From the NCBI RefSeq assembly GCF_003201975.1, contig NZ_QJJQ01000014.1:1-64000 (forward strand): a DNA stretch of 64,000 nucleotides, given 5' to 3'. Positions 26,875 through 35,305 of the stretch are shown piece after piece (position 1 is the first letter of the stretch; every line of letters begins with the position of its first letter). A program made the translations under genes and the position numbers. The DNA is from Pseudogracilibacillus auburnensis (GTDB lineage: Bacteria; Bacillota; Bacilli; Bacillales; Amphibacillaceae). The notes under the pieces were generated by a model. It was not told the origin of the DNA, made no database searches, and worked only from the letters and a program-made list of their open reading frames with translations.

Positions 26875-27786
26875 CTATTTTTCTAAAATCTCCATATTAA
26901 CCAATGTTTCACGTACTTCTTTTTGTAATGCTTCAGAAGGTAAACCGAGTGGTAGACGGAGTTTTGGCGTAATTTTGCCCATCATACCTAATGCTGCTTT
27001 TGCCACTGTCGGATTTGTATCTTTAAATAATACGTCGTTCAACGGCATTAATTCATAATGAAGATCTTGCGCTTTTGCTACGTCTCCTGCTTCCCAAGCA
27101 TTATATAGTTCGGCAACTTTTTTAGGCTCAACATTCGCTGTTGCACTAATAAATCCTGCCCCACCGATTGCAAGCATTGGGTAACATAATAGTTCAATTC
27201 CTGAATATAATAGAAAGTCGCGCCCACAATTTAATAACACACGGTTTACATGTTCAAAATCTTTATTCGACTCTTTGGCACCGATAATATTCGGGCAATC
27301 TTCCACTAAACGTTTCATCGTACTTACTTCCATATTTACGGCAGTACGTCCTGGAATATTGTAAATGATAATTGGGATTTCAACTGAATCAGCTACTGTT
27401 TTAAAATGCTCATACAATGCATCTTGGTTTGGCTTATTGTAGTAAGGAACAATAACCATTGCTGCATCTACACCAATTTCTTCTGCATATTTTGTTAATT
27501 CTATCGTTTCATCATGATTCGTAGATCCTGTACCTGGTGTAAAAATTACTCGACCATTAATTGCTTCTTTTGCAAGGTCCATTACACGCTTTCTTTCTGC
27601 AACATTTAAAGAACTTGGCTCTCCACTAGTTCCTGTGACAGAAATACCATGACTTCCACTTTTAATCTGCCAATCTACTAAATTTTTGAATGTTTCTTCA
27701 TCGATCGAACCATCTTCTTTAAATGGTGTAATTACCGGGCAAATCGATCCCCTTAATTTCTGTTTTGCTTCATCATATTTACTCAT
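26875..27786 (-). CDS. DapA-superfamily class I aldolase, candidate HpaI/HpaH replacement
   Basis: About 303 aa from ATG 27786 (GGAGAAG 6 nt upstream). It has the DHDPS/N-acetylneuraminate lyase TIM barrel: GTSGEPSSL (pyruvate-carboxylate loop), YYNKP, the catalytic Tyr in YNIPGRT with the following Arg, and the Schiff-base Lys in IIGAKES. Such enzymes form a Lys-pyruvate Schiff base. Lysine synthesis is one option, but the surroundings (HpaE, TRAP transporter, hpa genes) point to catabolism. In this pathway an aldolase must release pyruvate and succinate semialdehyde, and no HpaI is present in the window. Relatives such as NahE act as hydratase-aldolases, so it might also cover the missing HpaH step. 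The substrate is inference. Confidence 0.75.
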   Translation of the reverse strand: MSKYDEAKQKLRGSICPVITPFKEDGSIDEETFKNLVDWQIKSGSHGISVTGTSGEPSSLNVAERKRVMDLAKEAINGRVIFTPGTGSTNHDETIELTKYAEEIGVDAAMVIVPYYNKPNQDALYEHFKTVADSVEIPIIIYNIPGRTAVNMEVSTMKRLVEDCPNIIGAKESNKDFEHVNRVLLNCGRDFLLYSGIELLCYPMLAIGGAGFISATANVEPKKVAELYNAWEAGDVAKAQDLHYELMPLNDVLFKDTNPTVAKAALGMMGKITPKLRLPLGLPSEALQKEVRETLVNMEILEK

Positions 27787-27863
27787 ACGTATCTTCTCCA
27801 TTCTTTTTTTATATTTATTTAATAAAACTTCCTTTAAATTTTCCTATAAGTAAATAATATACT

Positions 27864-27879
27864 AAATCATATATGATTT
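27864..27879. promoter_or_regulatory. Perfect palindrome before the DapA-like gene
   Basis: AAATCATATATGATTT, a perfect 16-bp palindrome about 80 bp upstream of the start. Related ATCATATAT/CATATATGTTAT motifs occur before the TRAP genes and before hpaB. Confidence 0.55.
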
Positions 27880-27962
27880 CAAATATAAAAACTTCTTAAC
27901 TTATTTTTATGGGATGGAGAATAAACAATTACGATCAAAGCAACTGTTTATTCCCCTTTATT

Positions 27963-29264
27963 TTATTTCATCAAATCTGGCAAAAATGTGACAATACTAG
28001 GGAATATCACTACTATTGCTAAACATAAAATCATCATGAGTAACATTGGGATAACTCCTTTAAAAATACGCTGTATAGGCACATCTTTTGCTACTCCACT
28101 TATAATGTAAACACTTAATCCAAGTGGAGGAGTAAGTAAGCCAATATTCATCACGAAAATCATCACGACACCAAACCAAATACCGTCAAAACCTAGCAGA
28201 GTAATTAGTGGGTAAACGACTGGTAAAGTTAAAACAAAGATCGCAATTCCTTCCAAAAACAATCCTAAAATAAAATAGACGATTAGGATGAAGAGCATGA
28301 TGACCATCGCTGGCATGTTTAAATTGGATACAAATTTTGTAATGACGACAGGAATTTTACTCAAAGCGAGAAATTTACTAAAAATATCTGCACCAATTAA
28401 GATAAAGAAGATCATTGCTGTTAATCGTGTCGTTTCATTTAACGATGATTTAAAATCATCCCAACTTAATCGCCGCGTTACTACCGCTAACAGAAATGCG
28501 CCAAAAGCTCCGACTCCACCCGCTTCTGTAGGGGTGAAAAACCCGAAATAAATTCCCCCAATACTAAGGACAAACAAAAATACGAATGGCCACACACTGT
28601 TTAAAGAAGCTACTTTTTCTTTAAAAGGTTTTTTAGCAGTAACCGGTGCTATGGATGGATTTTTCAGTACTAAGACATAAATAACGAGCATAAATAAAAC
28701 CATTTGCAGTAAGCCTGGAACAAGACCGGCAATTAACAGTTTCCCTATCGGCTCCATCGTCAAAATTCCATATAAAACAAGGATGACACTTGGTGGAATT
28801 AATATACCGAGAGTGCCTCCAGCCGCAACACATGAAGTTGATAGTGCATCATCATAGCGATACTTCTTCATCTCTGGAAGTGCAATTCGTGCCATTGTAG
28901 CTGTCGTTGCATTAACGGAGCCTGAAATGGCCGAAAACATTGCACTCGTACCGATCGTCGTAATAGCTAGACCTCCCTTGATATGACCGATCCATGCATC
29001 TACTGCAGTGTACAAATCATTTCCGAAACCGCTATAGGATAAAAACATTCCCATTAAGATAAATAGCGGTATAACACTTAGAGAATAAGAACTCGCTGTT
29101 GAAAATGGTGTGGTTCCAAGTTGAACAAGGGCGGAATCCCATCCTCTTATCATAGCAAGCCCACATGTTCCAACAATAATAAGGGAGACACTAATAGGAA
29201 CTCGTATTAAAAACAATAATAGTAATACAATAATCCCTATTATACCGATTAATTCTGGGCTCAT
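27963..29264 (-). CDS. TRAP transporter large permease (DctM)
   Basis: 433 aa, 12 or so membrane helices, DctM/TRAP-C family: LIRVPISVSLIIVG, SAISGSVNATTATMARIALPEMKKYRYD, GTLGILIPPSVILVLYG, FFTPTEAGGVGAFGAF, GLLTPPLGLSVYIISG. It is the ion-coupled membrane channel of a tripartite carboxylate uptake system. It overlaps the DctQ gene by 4 nt. Co-location suggests 4-hydroxyphenylacetate or homoprotocatechuate as substrate. A stem GGAGAATAAACA / TGTTTATTCCCC lies just downstream at about 27914-27955. Confidence 0.92.
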   Translation of the reverse strand: MSPELIGIIGIIVLLLLFLIRVPISVSLIIVGTCGLAMIRGWDSALVQLGTTPFSTASSYSLSVIPLFILMGMFLSYSGFGNDLYTAVDAWIGHIKGGLAITTIGTSAMFSAISGSVNATTATMARIALPEMKKYRYDDALSTSCVAAGGTLGILIPPSVILVLYGILTMEPIGKLLIAGLVPGLLQMVLFMLVIYVLVLKNPSIAPVTAKKPFKEKVASLNSVWPFVFLFVLSIGGIYFGFFTPTEAGGVGAFGAFLLAVVTRRLSWDDFKSSLNETTRLTAMIFFILIGADIFSKFLALSKIPVVITKFVSNLNMPAMVIMLFILIVYFILGLFLEGIAIFVLTLPVVYPLITLLGFDGIWFGVVMIFVMNIGLLTPPLGLSVYIISGVAKDVPIQRIFKGVIPMLLMMILCLAIVVIFPSIVTFLPDLMK

Positions 29265-29764
29265 TTCTTATTCACCGCCAATCCGAAATAATGAAGCGCT
29301 TTCCAAATTGCTGTAATAGCAAAAATGATTAGCGTAAACGTAATAATGAATAGAAATGGGTGAATAGAAAGTGCTAAATCAGTCGTCGTCGTTTTTCTTT
29401 CCATCATACGAAGCCCGTTATCGAAAATATGTCTAGACATAAAGAGTAATGTGATTGCTATTACTACTTCGATGATACCATTCACTATATTTCTACTTTT
29501 TTCTGAAAAACGCTCAACAACAAAATCAATCGTAATATGGTCGCCACGTCGATGTGTAATTGCTAAAGCAAAAAACACTAATAAAGCTGCACCCAGTTCT
29601 GTCATTTCGAATGTTCCTTTTAACGGCTTATTAAATAAATTCCGACCAAGCACATCGAACGTTATGATAGACATAATAAAAATGAGAAACATATTGGAAA
29701 TGAACTGCTGAATATCTACTACTTTATTAAACACTTTTTCAGATTTCTCGATCAATTTTAGCAT
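29261..29764 (-). CDS. TRAP transporter small permease (DctQ)
   Basis: 167 aa, four membrane helices, DctQ family: IMSIITFDVLGRNLFNKPLKGTFEMTELGAALLVFFALAITHRRGDHITIDFVVERFS is the typical first-half signature. It partners the large permease (4-nt overlap) and the binding protein 18 bp upstream. Confidence 0.9.
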   Translation of the reverse strand: MLKLIEKSEKVFNKVVDIQQFISNMFLIFIMSIITFDVLGRNLFNKPLKGTFEMTELGAALLVFFALAITHRRGDHITIDFVVERFSEKSRNIVNGIIEVVIAITLLFMSRHIFDNGLRMMERKTTTTDLALSIHPFLFIITFTLIIFAITAIWKALHYFGLAVNKK

Positions 29765-29782
29765 GGTGCTTTCACTCCTACC

Positions 29783-30859
29783 TTACTTACCGCTTAATTC
29801 AACTGCTCGATCATATACTTGTTGTCCTGGTAGTCCTTTATCTTCCACATGATTAATCCAGTTTTCAATGGTTGGATTAATAAACTCGCTCCACTCTGCT
29901 AATTCACCATCACTTAATTCGTACACTTCGACCCCTTTTTCTTTCGCTTGGTCTACAGCATCTTTTCCAAACTGATCGAAAATTTCTCCTGTTTTAGTAG
30001 CCATTCTTTCTCCAGCTAGTTCTTTAATTGTTGATTGATCTTCCTCACTTAATTCATTCCAAATGTCTTCATTCATTACAACAAACATCGTTGTAGAATA
30101 GAAGTTTCCAACTGTTGCATAATCGATCACTTCATCTAGTCCCCACGTTTTTACTGCTTCCCACGGGGCAATTGTTCCATCTACAACACCTCGTTCTAAT
30201 GCTTCAAAGTTTTCATTCATCGGCATCGACACAGGAGTTGCACCGAGTGCCTCAAGCCATTCACTCGTTTCTGGAGATGGTGAACGAATTCTCATGCCTT
30301 TTAAATCTTCCATACTTTTCACTTGCTTTCCAACTGTGTATAGTTGGCCAGGATCTGTCGTATAAAGCCATAATGGTTCTGTTCCTGCATACTCATCATC
30401 AAATTCGTCAAATTCATTAAATAGTTCCCACAAATTTTTGGAACCTTCCACTGCTGATTCAGACATAAAAGGAAGCTCCATCACAGAAGTTAACGGGAAT
30501 TGATTCGGTGTGTAACCGTGTACACTTAAGGCAAAATCTACTGAACCTGTAGCTGCTGCATCAAAATGTTCATCTGGAGCAGCTAATGACGCTCCTGGGT
30601 AGGAAGTAATTTTTATTCTACCATCTGTCGCTTCTTCTAATTCTTCACTAAATGCCTGAACTTCCTCTTCCATAAAATGTGTAGGTGGGAAAAAATGCGA
30701 AAAATCAAACTCGTATTCTTCCCCGCCTCCGCTACTATTTTTATCATTACTAGATTCTTTTGATTCCGCTGCATCGTCTCCACCACTACAAGCCGCCAAA
30801 AATATAATTCCTGCGATCGCTAACAATAAAAAAAACTTCATTTTATCATGCATTTTCAT
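29783..30859 (-). CDS. TRAP transporter substrate-binding lipoprotein (DctP)
   Basis: About 358 aa from ATG 30859 (AGGAG 7 nt upstream). Lipoprotein signal with lipobox LAAC and a Ser/Asp/Asn linker, then the DctP fold: FFPPTHFMEEEVQAFSEELEEATDGRIKITSYPGASLA, ALSVHGYTPNQFPLTSVMELPF, DLKGMRIRSPSPETSEWLEALGATPVSMP. The conserved Arg in MRIRSP is the usual carboxylate-binding residue, so the ligand is an organic acid. In this context 4-hydroxyphenylacetate or a related aromatic acid is likely. It is the first gene of the TRAP operon and divergent from the GntR regulator. Confidence 0.9.
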   Translation of the reverse strand: MKMHDKMKFFLLLAIAGIIFLAACSGGDDAAESKESSNDKNSSGGGEEYEFDFSHFFPPTHFMEEEVQAFSEELEEATDGRIKITSYPGASLAAPDEHFDAAATGSVDFALSVHGYTPNQFPLTSVMELPFMSESAVEGSKNLWELFNEFDEFDDEYAGTEPLWLYTTDPGQLYTVGKQVKSMEDLKGMRIRSPSPETSEWLEALGATPVSMPMNENFEALERGVVDGTIAPWEAVKTWGLDEVIDYATVGNFYSTTMFVVMNEDIWNELSEEDQSTIKELAGERMATKTGEIFDQFGKDAVDQAKEKGVEVYELSDGELAEWSEFINPTIENWINHVEDKGLPGQQVYDRAVELSGK

Positions 30860-30983
30860 GTTTTCACTCCTAGTGTTCAAATTTTCTCTTTTAGTAATGT
30901 TTTCTTTTTTGGATAATTTTCACTTTTAAAGCGTTTTCATAAAAGTTTAAAATAAGACTCCCCCTTTTAACTCATTCATAGGT

Positions 30984-31014
30984 ATTATCATATATCATAC
31001 CATATATGTTATCA
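30984..31014. promoter_or_regulatory. AT-rich operator-like motifs between TRAP operon and GntR gene
   Basis: ATCATATAT (30987-30995) and CATATATGTTAT (31001-31012) sit in the divergent promoter region. The second copy matches TCATATATGTTAT found before hpaB and half of the palindrome before the DapA-like gene. Confidence 0.5.
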
Positions 31015-31139
31015 AGTGTTTTATCAACACTTTTTATATTTCATTCAAAGCATTTTATTGAAAATGCTCGGGTAAAATACTTTTAATACAAGGAATGATA
31101 TCTTTTGCAATAATATATCTCTTCATATATATTATGTAT

Positions 31140-31799
31140 ATGATTACTAATAAAAAATTAAACAAAAGACAATATGCATACCAAGTAATTAGATCGAGAA
31201 TTCTTGAAGGAGTCTATGTGCCAGGGCAACGAATTGTCATCGACCAAATCGCAAAGGAGGTTAATTCCAGTCATATACCCGTCCGTGAAGCGATTCATCA
31301 ATTAGAGTCTGAACAACTAATTGAGTATGAACCGAATATTGGTGCCATTGTGAAAGGAATAAATGATTCACTTTATATGGACACATTACAAGTATTAGCT
31401 TTATTAGAAGGTTATGCGACTGCATTAAGTGCACCCCATATAAATCAGTCAGGAATTCAAAAGTTAACTGAAATAAACGAGAAAATGAGTGAGCATTTAC
31501 AAAATTACGAGTTGGACAAAATAGCAGAATTAAACCGAGCGTTTCACTTTTTTATTTATTCTTATTGTCCAAACGAACTACTCATTACAAACATTAAAGA
31601 AATGTGGGAACGATTAGATGTCGTTCGTCACACTGGCTTCCGGTTTTTCCCTAAACGGACACCCCACTCTATTGAAGAACATAATACGATCATTCAGTAT
31701 TTAAGTGATAATAAGAGTGCAGATGAGATTGAGCGATACACGAGAAACCATAAATTGAATACGTTGGAAGCTTTTAAACATCGTAATGATGAAAGGTAG
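31140..31799 (+). CDS. GntR-family transcriptional regulator (FCD type)
   Basis: About 219 aa from ATG 31140; ATGs at 31134 and 31095 are alternatives and none has a clear ribosome binding site, so the start is uncertain. N-terminal winged helix (QYAYQVIRSRILEGVYVPGQRIVIDQIAKEVNSSHIPVREAIHQLESEQLIEY) is followed by an all-helical FCD ligand domain with potential metal-binding His residues (NRAFHFFIYSY, VRHTGF). FCD regulators sense organic acids. It is divergent from the TRAP operon, and shared AT-rich palindromic motifs suggest it controls TRAP, DapA-like and hpaB transcription. The stop codon abuts a family A repeat. Confidence 0.85.
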   Translation: MITNKKLNKRQYAYQVIRSRILEGVYVPGQRIVIDQIAKEVNSSHIPVREAIHQLESEQLIEYEPNIGAIVKGINDSLYMDTLQVLALLEGYATALSAPHINQSGIQKLTEINEKMSEHLQNYELDKIAELNRAFHFFIYSYCPNELLITNIKEMWERLDVVRHTGFRFFPKRTPHSIEEHNTIIQYLSDNKSADEIERYTRNHKLNTLEAFKHRNDER

Positions 31800-32041
31800 A
31801 AAGAGGCCGGGACATAACTAAAACGTCCAAATCTCAAGACGAACAATGCATTATCTTAGCGGTGGAAATATACGTAGACTCCTGCGGGAAGAAAGGCATC
31901 GGTGAGACCCCACAGTGCGCTAGCACGAGGAGGCTCACCAGCCGCCCGCGGAAAGCGAAGTATATTTCCAGAGCGGGTGATATGCAGCTACCATTGTTCG
32001 GGTTTTTCTTTGGTGAAAATACTTTTGTCCCAGTCTCTTTC
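31799..32041 (-). repeat. Family A structured repeat, copy 2
   Basis: Inverted relative to copy 1. Ends GAAAGAGGCCGGGACA (31799-31814) and TGTCCCAGTCTCTTTC (32026-32041). Perfect outer stem GGAAATATAC (31864-31873) / GTATATTTCC (31960-31969). It separates the convergent GntR and hpaF genes and may act as their terminator. Confidence 0.9.
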
Positions 32042-32077
32042 TTTTTTTTCATGCTCAATACAAATAGTTTCTATTCG

Positions 32078-32458
32078 TTATTTATATCGTAAATGAATAT
32101 TATTTTGTTTATAAGTAGGTCTTGTGAACTCGTATACTTCCATTGACAAGGCTACATATCGTTTAGCAAAAACTTCACTAAAATGTGCTTTTATCGTAGC
32201 GAATAAATTATCACAAACACTTTTTATCTGTTCTTCCGATCTTCCGCCTCCGAGCTTAAGGGTAGCGTGGACAAATGCGTCATCTTCCGCGCCATCTGCA
32301 ACACAGTAATCATGTAACTCAATGGCTCTTGAACGTAATCCACCAATTGGAATAATGTCACGATGTTGTAATAAAGAATCATTTGCTTTTTTTAATAGCT
32401 GTGGAATGTTTACGTCTTCCTTTATGTTATCAGTATACTCAATAATTAAGTGTGGCAT
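32078..32458 (-). CDS. hpaF: 5-carboxymethyl-2-hydroxymuconate delta-isomerase
   Basis: 126 aa, tautomerase-superfamily CHMI. It begins MPHLIIEYTDNI with the catalytic N-terminal proline (Pro2), and continues GGLRSRAIELHDYCVADGAEDDAFVHATLKLGGGRS, the family signature. It isomerises 5-carboxymethyl-2-hydroxymuconate to 5-oxopent-3-ene-1,2,5-tricarboxylate, the substrate of HpaG. It follows hpaG2 by 22 bp with GGAGGGGTG before the ATG. Confidence 0.93.
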   Translation of the reverse strand: MPHLIIEYTDNIKEDVNIPQLLKKANDSLLQHRDIIPIGGLRSRAIELHDYCVADGAEDDAFVHATLKLGGGRSEEQIKSVCDNLFATIKAHFSEVFAKRYVALSMEVYEFTRPTYKQNNIHLRYK

Positions 32459-32480
32459 AGCTCACACCCCTCCTAACAAA

Positions 32481-33227
32481 TTAGTCATTCTCACCTACAA
32501 TCGTATTCACAAGCTTTCCAATTCCTTCTACTTCTGTAATTACTTCATCTCCTACTTTCGTATCAACTGATCCTTTTGGTGTACCAGTTAAAATGAGGTC
32601 ATTTTCATTTAACGTCATAAAGGAACTTAAATATTCGATTAACTCAGGAATTCCGAACACCATATCTGCAGTAGTTCCCTCTTGTTTAATCTCACCATTA
32701 ATATATGTTCGTAATGTTAAATTCATCGGATCTGCAATATCTTCCTTATCGACAAACCAAGGTCCAATTGGTGTGCATGTATCACGATTTTTCACCCGTA
32801 AATTCGGGCGGTAATAGTTTTCTAGATAATCACGAATCGCATAGTCATTGGCAATTGTATATCCTGACACATAGTCATACGCGTCTTCTTTTTTAATATT
32901 TTTCCCAGTTTTTCCAATGACGACGGCGAGTTCACATTCATAATGCATAAACGTTACATCACTTGGACGCACAGTATGTCCACGGTGTCCGATAAAAGTG
33001 TTTGGTCCTTTTAAAAAGACTAACGGTTCTTTCGGTGCATCAAATGAAAGTTCTGCAGCATGATCCGCATAGTTTAAGCCTAGTGTGAAGACTGTTTGTG
33101 GTTTGACTGGTGGTAACCAAACAACATCTGCTTCTTCGACCATTCGTCCATCATTCAGTTTTACTTTTCCATCTACTTCTATTGCATCTTGAATTAAACC
33201 GCCGAAACTAACGCGTGCACGTTTCAT
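32481..33227 (-). CDS. hpaG2: HpaG2 subunit: homoprotocatechuate-pathway isomerase/decarboxylase (FAH family)
   Basis: 248 aa, fumarylacetoacetate hydrolase fold. GLNYADHAAELSFDAPKEPLVFLKGPNTFIG is the lid/substrate region and HYECELAVVIGK supplies the Glu-x-Glu metal ligands, with an Asp in GYTIANDYAIRD; LTGTPKGS closes the active site. It corresponds to the C-terminal half of E. coli HpaG/HpcE, which decarboxylates OPET and isomerises the diene product. It overlaps hpaG1 by 4 nt (ATGA), so the halves are translationally coupled, as expected for two subunits of one enzyme. Confidence 0.9.
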   Translation of the reverse strand: MKRARVSFGGLIQDAIEVDGKVKLNDGRMVEEADVVWLPPVKPQTVFTLGLNYADHAAELSFDAPKEPLVFLKGPNTFIGHRGHTVRPSDVTFMHYECELAVVIGKTGKNIKKEDAYDYVSGYTIANDYAIRDYLENYYRPNLRVKNRDTCTPIGPWFVDKEDIADPMNLTLRTYINGEIKQEGTTADMVFGIPELIEYLSSFMTLNENDLILTGTPKGSVDTKVGDEVITEVEGIGKLVNTIVGEND

Positions 33228-34012
33228 ACTGTATCTCCTCCGATTACGTCTTGTTCACTCATTACTCTATTTTCAATTTTACCGATTTGTTCAATTTCAA
33301 CTGTTACTAAGTCGTTCGCTTTTGCGAGCGGTGCGTTTTCAGGAACACCAACTAATAGCACATCACCTTTATAAAGTGTCATATAATCTGTTACATCTGC
33401 GATTAACTTTTCAACAGAGCGAATGAGATTTTTCGTCGTATTTTCTTGGTTTACTTCTCCGTTTATAGAAACTGTAATACGTAAATCATTTGCGTTATCA
33501 ACTGAGTCTCGCGAAACAATCCACGGCCCAATTGGACAAAAACCATCACGAGCTTTTTCTTTTACCGCTGGACGGTGCACACTCTCATGTGGAATACTTA
33601 CGTCATTGACAACTGTATACCCAGCAATATACTCTTGCACATCCTTTTCCGAAACTTTTGTCGCCGTTTTGCCAATGACAATTCCTAGTGCTGCACCTAT
33701 TTCTAACGCTTCAACCTGTTCAGGTAATGGGATTGGTTTTCCACTACTAATAAACGTGTTTTTTGGTTTGATATATAATACTGGTGCTTTCGGTGGGTTT
33801 TTATATGGCGCTTCCTTCATAGCTGGCTCAAGTACCTCAAACGCCCCTTGATAGTTTAAAAGCGTACCATAGATTGTCCCGTTTACTGGCACGTCTACTG
33901 GCAATGCATCTAATTCATAATCAATACCTTGAATTTCTACTGTCCCTTGTTCATTTACTTCCCCTTCAAGTACTTGTTCAATACCGCGCAGCTTTAACGT
34001 TACTTTTTGCAT
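33224..34012 (-). CDS. hpaG1: HpaG1 subunit of the isomerase/decarboxylase (FAH family)
   Basis: About 262 aa from ATG 34012 (AAGGAG about 9 nt upstream). FAH fold matching the N-terminal half of fused HpaG: TIYGTLLNYQGAFEVL, PPKAPVLYIKPKNTFIS, LEIGAALGIVIGKTATKVSEKDVQEYIAGYTVVNDVSIPHESVHRPAVKEKARDGFCPIGPWIV. Only one Glu is evident where HpaG2 has Glu-x-Glu, so its own active site may be weaker. It is first in the hpaG1-hpaG2-hpaF cluster. Confidence 0.88.
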   Translation of the reverse strand: MQKVTLKLRGIEQVLEGEVNEQGTVEIQGIDYELDALPVDVPVNGTIYGTLLNYQGAFEVLEPAMKEAPYKNPPKAPVLYIKPKNTFISSGKPIPLPEQVEALEIGAALGIVIGKTATKVSEKDVQEYIAGYTVVNDVSIPHESVHRPAVKEKARDGFCPIGPWIVSRDSVDNANDLRITVSINGEVNQENTTKNLIRSVEKLIADVTDYMTLYKGDVLLVGVPENAPLAKANDLVTVEIEQIGKIENRVMSEQDVIGGDTV

Positions 34013-34135
34013 GAACAATCAACTCCTTCATTTAAAATCTTCAATAATCTAGATAAAATATTTTCGGAAATAGTAGAGCGACTACGAATGCGATGTGCGA
34101 ACTCAATCAGAAACGATGGTTCTCTCACGTCGTCA
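34005..34135 (-). other. Open-frame fragment upstream of hpaG1, cut by a repeat
   Basis: From the edge of the family A repeat to an in-frame TAA at 34005, the leftward strand reads REPSFLIEFAHRIRSRSTIS then ENILSRLLKILNEGVDCSCKK and stops, overlapping the hpaG1 start. It looks like a helical protein C-terminus but has no start of its own. It may be the tail of a gene interrupted or deleted when the repeat arrived, or chance. No family is recognised. Confidence 0.3.
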
Positions 34136-34377
34136 GAAAGAGGCTGGGACAAAAGTGTTTTCACCAAAGAAAAATCCGAACAATGGTAGCTGCATATAAA
34201 CCGCTCTGGAAATATACTTCGCTTTCCGCGGGCGGCTGGTGAGCCTCCCGTGCTAGCGCACTGTGGGGTCTCACCGATGCCTTTCCTCCCGCAGGAGTCT
34301 ACGTATATTTCCTCCGCTCAGATAATGCATTGTTCGTCTTTAGATTTGGTTGTTTTAGTTATGTCTCAGCCTCTTTC
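34136..34377 (+). repeat. Family A structured repeat, copy 3
   Basis: Ends GAAAGAGGCTGGGAC (34136-34150) and TGTCTCAGCCTCTTTC (34362-34377). Perfect outer stem GGAAATATAC (34208-34217) / GTATATTTCC (34303-34312). Nearly identical to copy 1. It sits between hpaC and hpaG1 and ends 8 bp from the hpaC stop. Confidence 0.9.
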
Positions 34378-34385
34378 GTGAATGG

Positions 34386-34853
34386 TTAACTCACTACTGG
34401 ATTAATCCCGTATTTTCCACAATAGAATGTGAGTGGTTCTCCTTCTGTCGATGCAATATCGATTACTTTACCGATAAACAATGTATGGTCACCAACAACA
34501 TAAGAAGTGTCTACATCACATACGATGGAAACTAACGAATCTTTAATGACAGGAATCTCTTGAATAAAACCGAAATTGATTTCTCTATCTTCTTTCGTTT
34601 GGCCAGCAAAATGCATGGAGATATCTTGCTGACTTTCACTTAAAATATTGACTCCAAATTGATTTGATTGTTTAATTTGATCAAGCATATTTGCCCGATT
34701 ATCTATCGATACAGTAATAAGTTTCGGATTTAAGGATACGGACATAAATGCATTTGCTGTCATGCCATGAATATCGTCTCCTACTTTTGATGTAATTACT
34801 GTTACACCCGTTGCAAATTTCCCCATCGCATTTCGAAACATACGATCATCCAT
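34386..34853 (-). CDS. hpaC: Flavin reductase component of 4-hydroxyphenylacetate 3-monooxygenase
   Basis: 155 aa, flavin_reduct domain: FRNAMGKFATGVTVITSKVGDDIHGMTANAFMSVSLNPKLITVSIDNRANMLDQIKQSNQFGVNILSE is the classic start of HpaC-type short-chain flavin reductases. It uses NAD(P)H to reduce FAD, which HpaB then uses with O2. AAGGAGGAG precedes the ATG. It is separated from hpaB and hpaD by the FAD-synthetase gene and a family B repeat but points the same way. Confidence 0.88.
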   Translation of the reverse strand: MDDRMFRNAMGKFATGVTVITSKVGDDIHGMTANAFMSVSLNPKLITVSIDNRANMLDQIKQSNQFGVNILSESQQDISMHFAGQTKEDREINFGFIQEIPVIKDSLVSIVCDVDTSYVVGDHTLFIGKVIDIASTEGEPLTFYCGKYGINPVVS

Positions 34854-34896
34854 ATTTTGTCTCCTCCTTATTTTTATTCGTCTATGTGTTTACTTA

Positions 34897-35172
34897 GGGT
34901 CTGCTGAACAACTAAATTACTTTCCATCCTACCGTTGTCTTCCGCGAAATGTACAATGCTTTTTAGCGGGCACGGCTTCAGCCTTCGACGCACAATGTTT
35001 ATTGCGACGAGTAAGCGCAGTCGCAGGACGTGCTAGTGCGGGTGTTGCGACATGGACGTCGCGTACTTAACCCGCCTCGGAAGAAAACCATTTCCTGCGG
35101 GGTCTTCAAACTCGTGCTTTTCCCGCTGGAGTCAGTCACTTTCGCTCCAGACAACTAGATTAGTTCATTACA
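34897..35172. repeat. Family B structured repeat, copy 2 (with inserted module)
   Basis: It shares TCTGCTGAACAACTAAATT, GTCTTCCGCGAAATGT and the right arm CACTTTCGCTCCAGAC with copy 1 at 7690-7921. The interior differs and contains GACGCACAATGTTTATTGC and AGGACGTGCTAGTGCGGG (35025 on), as in family D copy 1. An open frame at 35052-35285 is not credible as a gene. Confidence 0.8.
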
Positions 35173-35305
35173 TGTGCAAAGGTTTTTTGGTAAAACAGAC
35201 AAAACCCTTGCACTTTATATCGAGAGAAACTATACAAACTATTGGTTTAGATGGGATTTCTGTTTATTTAGTAGACCCTACTTAATGAAGAAAAATATTA
35301 TTTCT

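Noticed and set aside
35052-35285. 77-codon rightward frame
   Set aside because: It lies mainly inside family B copy 2 and has no start signal.
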